Assembly (NCBI RefSeq): GCF_020509005.1
Contig: NC_063014.1
Coordinates: forward strand, 2,418,001 to 2,482,000
Length of the DNA stretch: 64,000 nucleotides
Origin: Fulvia fulva
Lineage: Eukaryota > Ascomycota > Dothideomycetes > Mycosphaerellales > Mycosphaerellaceae
Direction: 5' to 3'
Part shown: positions 24,270-33,931 of the stretch, piece by piece
Numbering within the stretch: the first letter of the stretch is position 1
How the letters are laid out: the number at the start of each line of letters is the position of its first letter
Notes under the pieces: generated by a model
The model's input: the letters and a program-made list of their open reading frames with translations, nothing else
What the model was told of the DNA's origin: nothing
The model's database searches: none
Program-made: the position numbers and the translations under genes

Positions 24270-24406
24270 GGCGATGGAGGGAGTCGAACACCTCATCTCT
24301 CAGCTTGGTATGGTACTGGCAAAAACGAGTGATGCCACCCGCAGCGTGTCAAAAGGATGAGGCAGCTTTGGGCCCACTGAGGATCCTGCCGTTGGACGAC
24401 ATCACC
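24270..24406 (-). ncRNA. tRNA-like module 2
   Basis: Acceptor-like stem GGTGATG/CATCGCC (one G-T pair), D-like arm GTCC-AACGGCA-GGAT, internal stem CTCAG/CTGAG, T-like arm GAGG(T)G-TTCGACT-C-CCTC. The insert has GGGCCC and the GGTGGCA/TGCC-AGT-ACC hairpin. No U33 or readable anticodon is present. A short hairpin CCTC-TTTG-GAGG follows the 3' end. Confidence 0.55.
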
Positions 24407-24557
24407 GGGAAGTATTGATGGTCTGTGGTCCCGATGTCAGCGACGAGGGTGAGGGACTGCGCACTTACTCCACTTTGCAGAGAGGATGGTGATCTTGATG
24501 CTGCAGCAGCAAGGTTCGACACGAAGGACGAAGATGTTTAGAGCTCATGAGGCTATT

Positions 24558-24691
24558 GGCGATGGAGGGAATCGAACTCCTCATCTCTCAGCTTGAAACG
24601 GTACTGGCGTAACGAGTTGCCACCCTCCGCATGTCAAAGAATGAAGACAGCTCGGGGCCCACTGAGTATCCTGCCGTTGGACGACATCACC
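24558..24691 (-). ncRNA. tRNA-like module 3
   Basis: Same architecture as module 2: GGTGATG/CATCGCC acceptor stem, GTCC/GGAT D-like stem, CTCAG/CTGAG internal stem, T-like arm GAGG(A)G-TTCGATT-C-CCTC. The insert hairpin TGTC/GACA is perfect here. Confidence 0.55.
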
Positions 24692-24731
24692 GAAAAGATT
24701 GTGTCAACGACACGGCCTCACAGAGGCGGCT

Positions 24732-24858
24732 GGCGATGGAGGGAGTCGAACACCTCGTCTCTGAGTTAATGGTACTGGCGGATGATTGCCACCCGTCGCA
24801 TGTCAAATGAGTGAGACAGCTAGGGCCCCTCAGTGTCCTACCGTTGGACGACATCACC
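24732..24858 (-). ncRNA. tRNA-like module 4
   Basis: Acceptor-like GGTGATG/CATCGCC, D-like GTCC/GGAC. The internal stem is CTGAG/CTCAG, the mirror of modules 2 and 3, so both strands changed together. T-like arm GAGG(T)G-TTCGACT-C-CCTC. It is followed by a perfect hairpin GCCTC-TGT-GAGGC. Confidence 0.55.
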
Positions 24859-24962
24859 CGGAGTGTGTTTGATGAGCTGCGATGATGTTAGCAAAAAGAG
24901 CAAGGGAGGGTGAACTTACCTGACGACATCTCCGAAGAGACCGGGCCGCCAAGAAGGCGGAT

Positions 24963-25098
24963 GGAGAAGGTGGGAATCGAACACCACATTTCATGAGTTT
25001 GGAATGGTACTGGCAATAGCGAATTTGCCACCTTTCGCGTGTCAAAAGAATGAGACAGCTAGGGCCCCTCATGCATCCTACCGTTGGACGACCTCCCC
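24963..25098 (-). ncRNA. tRNA-like module 5
   Basis: Acceptor-like GGGGAGG/CTTCTCC pairs at all seven positions with two G-T pairs, although both strands differ from modules 2-4. Internal stem CATGAG/CTCATG, T-like arm GTGG(T)G-TTCGATT-C-CCAC. It is followed by a perfect hairpin CCGCC-TTCTT-GGCGG. This module gives the best evidence of compensatory change. Confidence 0.55.
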
Positions 25099-25490
25099 TT
25101 TGAGATGAGGTGCCATGGAAGGCAAAGGTAGACCTGACAAAGAAGTCATGTCAGTGAAACGGAAGGGAAAGGAGACTTACCGGAGTCACGTGGAGTGGTC
25201 TTGTGCTGGTGGTTGTGGTTGTGGGAGAAAGGAAGGAGGAAATTCTGGAGCGGGAGCTGGAGTTTTGTCCTGCTGCCAGTGGGTTCGACTGTGAGTCAGT
25301 GCTGGAGGTGGGCTAAATGCTGCGAATGCCTCGGATGGTATTGCTTACCAGCTGCCTATGCTTGGCCTTGGACCTATGGCATCAAGGCCGAAGCTCTTGG
25401 TAGGTAAGGCTGCAGCCCTATCAAAGAGCGCTTGAGAGATGGTGGCGGTCAAATGCTTTGATGTTATTGCTTACCAGCTACATATGCTTG

Positions 25491-26776
25491 GCTGGGGATT
25501 GCGAGCAGAGTTCAGCATGCAAGGCGCGGTGTGGCACAAAGCCATCTCGAGCGCCAAGACTGCCGGCCAGGCTCGTTGTCCCTGAGGCTGAGTAGCTTCA
25601 AGCTGCGGCATGAGGCTGGTGTGCCATGAGTTCGCGATTCTCTTGACGTGTGCGATGACAAGAGTCGTCCTGAAAGAGCGTGGACCTGTCTCTCCGCAGG
25701 TCGAATGGTGCGCAGAGACTTTGTGAGATTCGGACAGGGTGTCAGCATCACAGCCTTATTTGGCACATATGCTGGAAGCACCGAAGCACGATGCTGATCG
25801 ACCGACGAGAAGGTACGTAAGGTAAGAACAGCAGCATTGGACATTCCGCAAGAAACAGAGTCAAGTGCGATAAGCTCTACCATCATGCCTTCCAATTGAA
25901 AGACCCCATGTCTGATTGTGAATTGCGACCGTCGGAAGGCGCCTGACATGGAAACATGCCGGTCGCGATTGACGACTTCTGATCTCCGAAGGTAGCTACT
26001 TGCGCACCAGGTGGACGATGCAAGCAGATCGATTGACCTGAGCAACTCTCACCCCAGGCTCTGACAGCGGCACTATTTACGGACGATCCTGCAACTGCTT
26101 CAACTGTAGTTGCCGGCTGAGCATACCATGTTCGCGTTCAGCGTTGTCGGTTTCCCGATGCGTTCGGCTTCGGCATGCCGAGTAATGACCAGCAGACTGA
26201 CCGACCGAAGTGAACAACACCAGCAGCATCGGAGAATATCAAGGACTGCGATTGTATCAGTTCGCTATGCAGAGCAATCGCCGACTTCGCCTTCACCTCA
26301 AGGTGACCGATGGATGAGTGCTCTTGCCGAACGCTGTCGGCACTGGTCAGCAGGTCATGCGGGCGCATCTCATCCACTTTCACCGTCGCTCACGGCATCG
26401 ACTGCCTTCGAAGCGCTTCTTCTCAAGGTGTTATGTCACGCCGTCCATAACTTTTGAACGCCTTTATCCATAGCTTCCCGCGATCGAAGCCAGATTTCTG
26501 GAACCCCTGACAGCCTTGCATTGGCTGCAGCCCCATCGCGACCTCACCAAGTCCATCACCAACAGCCCTCTGATAGGGTCGCAGTCTCATCGACCACGGT
26601 CCTCACCCTCACGACCACCTCTTTCGCCAGCATGTCCAGAAAAGCCAGTTCACGAGGTGGTTAAATTCCCGAACTTTTCCTCGCCTCCTTTCCTTTCCTT
26701 TCCTCAACTGAGTCAACAATCGGAAGAACCAACTATTATCAACAGCAACCATCAACCATCAACAACAATCAACAAC
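25491..26776. other. Intergenic, no gene recognised
   Basis: A 177-codon minus-strand frame at 25512-26045 exists but has no motif, no splice context and an irregular composition, so I do not call it. The right part (26650-26776) is pyrimidine-rich and then CAACA-rich, as in fungal 5' leaders, ahead of the small gene at 26777. Confidence 0.5.
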
Positions 26777-27026
26777 ATGGGTCTCGACTGCGGACTCTTC
26801 TACCCGATCGGCCTCTGGCTGAAAGCCAAGCTGACCCGAAAGAACAAATCGACAGCGCAACCATGCGTAGCAAAATGGTCGGCGGCGCATCCATGCGAAA
26901 AATGGACGGCTGAACAATGGGAGGTTATGAGGACGGAAGAATTACACAGGTATGCTCTCACCTTCCCCTTTCCACCTCTGACCTTCTCAACTGACCAACC
27001 TTCGCAGAGCGAGATACGGGTATTAG
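26777..27026 (+). CDS. Small Trp/Cys-containing protein (63 aa), unknown
   Basis: Model join(26777..26949,27008..27026) with a 58-nt intron (GTATGC...TTCGCAG). It starts MGLDCGLFYPIGLWLKAKLT after a CAACAACATG leader and ends ELHRARYGY. Features are three Cys, a W-rich middle (CVAKW, CEKWTAEQWE) and a basic segment. Immediately downstream, in a different frame (27031-27135), STKAATAKWVRDKDTEEWRE looks like a related W-x-W block ending in a stop, so a further exon or an alternative splice is possible. No known domain. Confidence 0.5.
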
Positions 27027-27956
27027 ATAGATCCCAGGCTCAACGAAAGCTGCCACCGCGAAGTGGGTACGGGATAAGGACACTGAGGAGTGGAGGGAGG
27101 TGTCCCTCGCTGACCCGAACCAGCTTGATGCGTAAGAAGTCGCTTTGCGCTGCGGATGGCTGGGGCGGTCGGCGGGAGCCGGTCGATGAGCAGCCACCTT
27201 CGCGTGGTGACCGGTGTCAGTACTCTCCATATCCTCTTGGCTTTTTTGTGCCTTTGGGGAATGGACGAGGAAGCGAGGAGCTGCTTTGCATGTAGGTACC
27301 TGGCAATGTAATCGCATGTGCCTTCCTGATCGTTCTTTTCGCATGTCGCATGTCGCATGATGCTCGTGTTTCTGTTCTGCTATTGCTTGGTCTGGTGTGC
27401 TCTTGCCTGGCAGTGTGTTTCCGAGATCGGATACGGTGACTTGCGCATTGTCGCAGTCGCTACTGTTTCTGCTATCGTCACAGCCACTGCTTCTTGTTGT
27501 TGCACGTCGCGACGTAGTGCTTTGTGATGGTTCTCCGTCGTGCTTCAACTTTGCGAGGCTGAAGCGGCCTTGGCTTGTGTTTCATTGTTCGTCGCAACCA
27601 CCCAACATGAGTCCCTTCGATCATCGATCCGCACTTGCCTGCTCAATCTGACGCTATGCTTTCGCGCAACCCCTCACAGCACACATCACTCACACTCCAG
27701 CGAAACGGCCGATGGCCCCTGAACCACGATCACGTGTCGAACGAAACCTTCACTGCAACAGCTCCTTGACTTGAAATTTCAGCGACATGCTGAATCCACA
27801 CAATGCCATAAGAGAGTCGTGAATGCGGGAGTCTTGCCCCGGCGTCAAAGCCCACAAACAGTTCTGCCATTATAGTGTGCACGCGCACCAATGTGGTGCG
27901 AACATTTGAGCCTGATCCTTGACGCCATTCGCATCAACCTTCTCCCACACCCCGGA
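27027..27956. other. Intergenic or 3' region, nothing certain
   Basis: Apart from the possible extra exon at 27031-27135 (KWVRDKDTEEWREV), only short T-rich frames are seen. Confidence 0.45.
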
Positions 27957-28215
27957 TCACTCGACCATCCTGTGGATCTTTCGACCGAAAAGATCCTCGC
28001 CGAGCATCATGAGGTGGTTGATGCGCTCCAGGTCTTCGTCCTGGACAGTGTCGAGCTCCCAACCAGTGGCCAGTACCTCCTTGCTCTGCAGCACAGTGTT
28101 TGTGCACTATCGATGCCGGTTATACTTCATTCTCGACCTTGCAAGAGTCAGTCATATCGGGAGGTTCTCTTTGGAAGTTGTTGCGGGCTGTATCGCCTGA
28201 GAAGTCAGACGGCAT
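27957..28215 (-). CDS. Small hypothetical protein (68 aa), spliced
   Basis: Model complement(join(27957..28085,28138..28215)), with a 52-nt intron from GTCGAG to GCTGCAG. Exon 1 reads MPSDFSGDTARNNFQREPPD and ends DSCK. Exon 2 reads SKEVLATGWELDTVQDEDLE and ends FGRKIHRMVE. Composition of exon 2 is clearly protein-like (acidic, amphipathic). An alternative donor GTATAA at 28125 keeps frame and adds four residues but leaves a 40-nt intron. It is not recognised as a known family. Confidence 0.45.
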
Positions 28216-28391
28216 GGCTTGATATCGACATTCAGAAGAAAAGAGCGAAGGAACGACTTACATCGGGAACAAGAGTATCAAACCCGATAGCACAACACAA
28301 AGACCTTTTACTCATGCTCTAAATACTACCAAGCAGATGTAAACGTCACGAATACTCGCAGCACACCGAACAACCTTCATTGCATCCGCCC

Positions 28392-28950
28392 TCAGTGATC
28401 AGAACACACCAGAAGCACGCTGCGTCCCTTTCCATCAAACCCGCCGGCACACTCCTCAATCTGTTCCCACCGATTCGCCTCGCTCAAAGTGCCTACTACC
28501 TCTCCTTGGCACTCTCTCTCCTCGTACACCTCGATGTAGCAGTACCTCTTCTTTTCGCCCTTGCCCTTCCACGGATCGTCTTGGGCCTGGAAGATTAAAG
28601 AGTCAGTACATCGTGTCAAGAAGAGGGATGAGAGGTATACTCACCGTATCCGCCTCATAGTGCTTCCTCGGCTTCCACTTGAAGTCGAAGCTCCCGAACG
28701 CATCATCACCCTTCTTGAACGATTCGCACCTCTCGCCGACATTGGGCTTGGGCCCTTTGATCCTAACGCGCTGATCGGTCTTGCCCCTGCGCCATCTGCC
28801 GTAAGGCTCGCGGCACTCGCCGTCGGAATAGCGCTGGAGGTCGATGTTGAAGTCGGGGGAATTTCTATGCGGGTCGTAGGCCTGGGCTTGTGGTGCGAGG
28901 AGGGCGAGGATGCCCGCGAGGGCGAAGTAGATCGATTTTGAGGAGACCAT
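28392..28950 (-). CDS. Small secreted cysteine-containing protein (effector candidate)
   Basis: Model complement(join(28392..28586,28645..28950)), 166 aa, intron 58 nt (GTGAGTATAC...CTTCCAG). Residues 1-24 form a signal peptide (hydrophobic core YFALAGILALLAPQ, cleavage after AQA). The mature protein is about 142 aa, rich in Lys, Arg, Asp and Trp, with six Cys (GECREP, GERCESF, RYCYIE, ERECQGE, EECAGG, LVCSDH), enough for three disulfides. No enzyme motif is visible. Size, secretion and Cys content match typical fungal apoplastic effectors, but a host-related role is only inference. Confidence 0.75.
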
Positions 28951-29955
28951 GGCGATAGATGTTGGGGTTGTGCTGCGAGGTTACAAGAGCTGTGTGGATG
29001 TGGAGGAGAGAAAGGGAAGGAAAAGTGCGAGCGAGGGAGAAAGTTATACTCGCTGTGCGCCCAGCAGTATGGGTATGAAATGCAAAAAGAATGGATCGTG
29101 GTAATGCCTGCGTTGAGCACTGGATGCATGTCAGCGACTGCGCAGCGCGAGCGGGTCCTCGTTGTGCTTATATCACGGCAGACATGCCGTCGCGACGAAT
29201 GATGGCAGGCGTATTGGAGCATACCAGCGAATGGTATCTAGATGGCTTTGACCAATGACAGCGCTTTAGAGTTGCACTGTCGCACACACCCGTTGGGAAA
29301 GTCGCCAAGCATACACCTCGAAATCGAAGCGTGGCGCATTGTCATGTCGAACACAGCATGCTGAGCAACCGATGTCGACATGCGACCGTGCAGCTCAGGC
29401 GATCGCGCGATCCCTTCGGCGTAGTCAAAGAGCGACATGGTGGTATGGCGGTGGTGTCGCCGATGTTAGTACAATTTTGGATTGCGCGTGGTGCTCGCGG
29501 TGACAGAACCGAGTATCCCAAGCTGAACGATGCTCAAGATGTCGGGTTGTCGATCGAACTGGTCAACTCGGGAGCCTTGGAAGCAGCTCCTCGTTCTCGT
29601 TGTCACGAAGAAAGCGCAAAGCCTTGGCGGCACTCCCTCCCTTCCTCGCACCCATCTTGTCGGTCATCTTTGGCAATTGACGGCACCGGAATCAGCATGA
29701 TACCTAGGCCGTCGCCCGGCTGACACAAAAAGTCGTGAAATCCTGTCGTACATCTATAGTTACATCGATCTGAGCACGCTGTACAGGCTAGCTATGCCTG
29801 CTATCGTGATTATTCCCACGAGGGTATCTTCCAAAAGACCATGCACAATGCCCAGCGGATCCAAAGCTCCCTCAACGCCTCGCCATGCATTGGACCAACC
29901 GGTCGCGACCCCAAAGCTTTTGCAAAGTATACAGTACGAAATGTCTTTTCAAAAT
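28951..29955. other. Intergenic, nothing recognised
   Basis: About 1 kb between two minus-strand genes. It contains the promoter of the secreted protein (right of 28950) and the 3' flank of the transporter. Only shadow frames are present. Confidence 0.5.
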
Positions 29956-32116
29956 TTACCCTCTTGATACATTCTCCTTCGACGAGTGCTCTTCCGGAAT
30001 GCGCGGCACGGGAGGTCGTGGACCCGGCTCAAGATCCTTCTCCCAGGACGAGTGCGGCGTAGCTTCTGTTGGCACCTCACTCGTTGGTCGACTCTTGGGG
30101 TCCTCGGTGTCGCCACTGATGGGCCGGCCTTGGCTTCGTCGCTTGAAGGAGAGCTTCGACGCACGCTTGTCAGCTGATAACGAAGCCTTTGACGCTCGCT
30201 TCTCTGCTGCCTCCTGGAGTCTTGATTCTCTGTTGGCCTTCTCGGCCTCAATGCCTGTCTTTGTTTCTTCATGCTGTCGTGTGAGCTGCTTGCGCTTTAT
30301 TAGGAACATCGTGACGAAGCCCACGGCGGCGAAGCAGGTGTACATGATCCACATTGGCTGCAATGAATCTGCAAATGCCACACGTACCGCTCCCTTCTGT
30401 GGCTGCGGAAGCTGGTCAATGAACTCGGTGTTCGCGCCTGCGTTGCCTCCACTGATTCTGCCGAGCTCCTGGGGGCTGAGGACTGTCGCAAGTCCGGGTA
30501 TCTTCTTCTTCAGCTGATTCTGATACACCACCTCTCCGATCACGACCGATATGGTCGTTGCCAGCTGGCGGATAAAGCCCAGGGTGGCAGTGGCAGTGCC
30601 GATATCTCGTGGTTGAATATGCGCCTGGAGTGCGATGATGGGGGCCTGGAAGATCAGACCGACGCCGAGGCCTGCGACAACCTGGAAGAGGATCAACTTT
30701 GCCCAGGAACTGTAAGCGTCGAAGTTGATAAATAGCCCAAAGCCGACTGCCATCATAAAAAAACCAAAGTAGATTGGTGGGAGGAACTTTCCCGTCTTCG
30801 CTATCGTAACACCAGTCGCAATGGAGCCAACAGCAAGAGCTAGAGCAGTAGGGAGAAGATAAACTCCAGACAAGATCGGTGTGGCACCACGGATGGCCTG
30901 GAAGTACAGTGGCAGATAGTAGGAGGCCGAGATGAAGACGAATCCGTGCAAGAAGACGATGGCCAGAGTCGCACAGTTCGTGACACTCGAGAAGATGGCC
31001 ATTGGTATGATCGGAAACTTTGCAGCCTTCCACTCCCAGACGAGGAAGATCGCTAATGTGAGCCCACCAAAGATAAGGAGACAGAGAACCAATGCAGAGT
31101 CCCATGGCGCTGTGACACCGCCATATTGGAGACCGAAAAGGAACATCAGTGTGCCGCCGACGACTGTGAGCGTGCCGATCCAGTCAACAGCTTTGAGTCC
31201 TTCCACAAGAGGTGTTCTTGGTGTCTTGATATCCAAAAAGACCAGCAGGATGATGAAGGCAATACCGTCCAGTGGCAAGTTGATCCAGAAGCACCATCGC
31301 CAGGATACAGCTTGAGTGAAGGCACCACCGATGATCGGTCCCACAGAAGATGCGATGGCCCAGACTCCTCCGATCACACCGTAGAAGGCGCCACGAATGC
31401 GCAGGGGGAACAGGTCTCCAATGACGATGTTGACCAAGATGATCAAGCCACCGCCGCCGAGACCCTGTACAGCTCGTGCCGCGATGAGCATGCCAATGCT
31501 ATTCGACAAGGCTGCCACCAGCGATCCGATCATGAAGATGATGTTTGCAAGCAGCAACATGGGCTTTCGACCAAAGATGTCTGATACCTTGCCCCATGAT
31601 GGAATCGAGGCTGCGTTCGCAAGCAGGAAGGCGGAACCAATCCAAGTGTAACCAGCCGATGAGTGGAAATGCTCGCTGATGGTGGGGAGCTGCGAAATAT
31701 AACTCAGTATTCGTGTCTCGATTCATCAGCGACCATTGTTCAATACTTACCGCTGTTGTGATGATCGTCACATCCAGTGCTGCGAGGAAGACTGCCAAAC
31801 ACAGCGCAAGCATAATGACAGCGATCTTGCCCTTGGTCCTCCCCATGATCTTGCCATCTTTGTTATCCTCATCTTGTGCTGTTGCTGTCGGCTTTTCACT
31901 CTCTTCAAATTGGAGCCCTTGGTGGTAGGGGTGACTTTCTAGCCGTTGAAGCGCATCGCATCGAGGGTCCTCGACTGTGACATGGCCGATACTGTGAAGT
32001 GTCTCCGAACTGTCACGCACAGATGCTGGAGACACTGTCTTGCTGTCCGTACGACTGCTTTCTTCTGGTAGTCGTGAAGTATCGCTTCGACTCTTGTGAT
32101 CTTCTGTCGAGCTCAT
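29956..32116 (-). CDS. MFS multidrug-type exporter, DHA2 (14-helix) family
   Basis: Model complement(join(29956..31689,31751..32116)), 699 aa, intron 61 nt. The protein is a proton-coupled major facilitator antiporter of the DHA2 group, expected in the plasma membrane and used for drug, toxin or metabolite efflux. After an about 100-residue polar Ser-rich N-terminus come the first helix (IMLALCLAVFLAALDVTII), motif A (GKVSDIFGRKP), AARAVQGLGGGG, antiporter motif C (GPIIGGAF) and WRWCFWINLPLD. A long basic cytoplasmic tail follows the last helix (about residues 590-699, many KRASK-like repeats). Start chosen at the ATG at 32116. The neighbours give no biosynthetic cluster context. Confidence 0.93.
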
Positions 32117-32488
32117 GATGAAGCTTTCGCGTCGCTCGTCCCGACGGGCGGCAAAAGTCTGGAGCAAAGGAACACCGCCGAAGGAGTCTCACGCTGACCG
32201 TCCAGGCATTCGAGACTTTCGTGTGCAGTAGATGCAGATGATATCGATGTCAAGAATGTACAGAAATGCAACAGTCGCGAAGAAAGACGCTGCACCTGTA
32301 TGAAACGGTTGAACGGCCAGATGCGACGCACGCGGTAGTGACGCCTTCAGATTTAATGCCGAAACTCCGTGTGCAACCTCGATCCGGCTAATCAAACAGC
32401 TTGAATCGTCGTACAATCAACACTGAAGCTTTTCGGCCCCGCCTGGCCATGTTTATTGATTCTGCTTCAAATAGTGCCGACCGCCGTC
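32117..32488. other. 5' flank of the MFS gene
   Basis: No separate gene seen; probably promoter and leader of the exporter. Confidence 0.5.
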
Positions 32489-32629
32489 TTACCAAAGTTG
32501 TGGCGGTTTGGCATCTTCGTACAAAGGGTCGGTGATCTGCTGGTTCCCACGGTACTTCGCATACCCGTCCTGGCCGCCTTCGTACATGATGGTAGAGCAA
32601 TCGGAGGAATAGCAGAAGCCGACGGGCAT
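32489..32629 (-). CDS. Possible micro-protein (46 aa)
   Basis: Frame starts MPVGFCYSSDCSTIMYEGGQ and ends DAKPPQLW before TAA at 32489-32491. Codon usage is like neighbouring coding exons (C/G at third positions), and the leader contains a branch-like AACTGAC and acceptor-like CCAG at about 32650, so an upstream exon may exist. Tyr, Asp and Gly are abundant; two Cys. No family recognised. It is too short for many gene callers. Confidence 0.4.
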   Translation of the reverse strand: MPVGFCYSSDCSTIMYEGGQDGYAKYRGNQQITDPLYEDAKPPQLW

Positions 32630-33931
32630 GTGTGCGGCCGCGTTGTGACTGGTCAGTTGTTTGCTTGTGATTCACGCTAGCATCTGGCCACATCTTGAGT
32701 TGACTTCATCGATTGAGGGGATCCCTTGCTTCTGCTGCAAAAAGGTTTGAGGCTTGCCATGGAAGTGTCACTGTGTCATCGGCTCTAAAGTTACGTACCG
32801 GTACCTCAGACTGCCCGTCAGTCCTCTGAAGCACGAAGACCGTTGAACCTCGTCAAAATGCTAAATGCGTCGGTCTCCAGGGGGTCGATGAGTGTTCATC
32901 GCTCAGCAGGCTTGGCATTGCAGCAACAGAAGAGGCAGGATGTCGTAGGGAGGCGCGAGGTGCGAACTGCCTCCAGTCGTAAAGCTCGCGTGGAACTGAC
33001 AGCTAGCCACGTAGCTGTCGGCACCGACCAAGGCTGCAGGTACGATTGCGATGCTCTGCACGACAGCTGCACGGTAGACGTGGTATAGTGCCGAAGTTTA
33101 TTGCGACTGCATGAAACAGAAGCCACCTTTGAGAGGTCGCTGCGACACAGGTCACTATCTGGTATCGCGTTTGCTGACAGGCCTTGGATTAAGAGCACAG
33201 CCAGGTCCTGAAAGGTCCAGAAGAGAAGCATGTTCCGCTTGCCATCGTGTCAACGGCCGGTCCGTTGCTGGTTGCTGGTTCGAAATGTGTCAAGAACGAC
33301 AGGATCCGAAATCCCGAGGAATGAAAGAGGAGACCTTCGAAAGACGCCGTCTGCAGAAGCACTGGACTTGTACTCGTGGTGTCAAGCTGGAGATGGCTGC
33401 AGGTCATCGGTGCTCAGGCGGCTGCCGTGTTTGCGTGGATTGGTATCACTTCCTGGTGGATTGACGCGTCTTGAACTTCCGAGTACCTGAGGGTGGAGGC
33501 CGAGGCGCTCCCGCAGGTGTGCCGCCCATCGATAGGCGCGGTGTAGCCAAGCGACGCTGATGATTGTGGCATGGTCCACAAGAGGTCGCGCTCTCCGCAT
33601 GCCCACGGCAAACAACAGTCCTGTTGCCATGTCTGGAGGATACTCGCATCGTGGACCATGACGATAGCAGCGACAAGAGTAGACCCAAGGACCAATATCG
33701 GTGCTGTAGATGATGACGGTGAAAGGAACGTGGTGAAGTGCGGACCCGTGTGGCGTCGAAGATGTAGGTTGCTTCATGAAGTCGCTCCTTCTCGCGCATG
33801 TGAGAGCGTTTGTACCCGCACATCCTTGTTGTTTTCGGCATTGAGCCGAGCAATGTCTAACAAGCACTTTAGGAAAGCACATCCAAGCACCACAACTGAC
33901 TACCAAAGTGAAGACACTACATCACACCATT
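32630..33931. other. Intergenic, nothing recognised
   Basis: Several antiparallel shadow frames up to 174 codons, none with motifs. It should contain the promoter of the 33932 gene. Confidence 0.45.

Larger units (their letters stand above)
24070..25490 (-). ncRNA. Probable spliced non-coding transcript carrying five tRNA-like modules
   Basis: Five intron-like intervals with strong GT/AG ends can be called on the minus strand: 25410-25474, 25289-25348, 25134-25181, 24877-24919 (donor GTAAGTTC, branch TGCTAAC) and 24423-24468 (donor GTAAGTGC, branch GCTGAC). The exons between them hold modules 5 (24920-25133), 4 and 3 (24469-24876), and 2 and 1 (below 24422). Two upstream exon ends are duplicated copies of each other (25335-25367 and 25461-25493). 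No exon combination I tried gives a long open frame; the first ATG after the third intron meets a stop after 12 codons. I infer an RNA polymerase II, spliced, non-coding host transcript. The 5' limit is unknown. Confidence 0.45.

Noticed and set aside
24854..25072. 72-codon minus frame over module 5 (MRGPSCLILL...)
   Set aside because: Equivalent frames in the other modules are broken by stops, while RNA pairing is preserved; protein coding is unlikely.
24079..25098. Ordinary tRNA-Glu genes
   Set aside because: The D-arm resembles fungal tRNA-Glu, but there is no U33, no readable anticodon and a bulged T arm in all five copies.
25512..26045. 177-codon minus frame
   Set aside because: No recognisable domain; irregular composition and no conserved-looking block.
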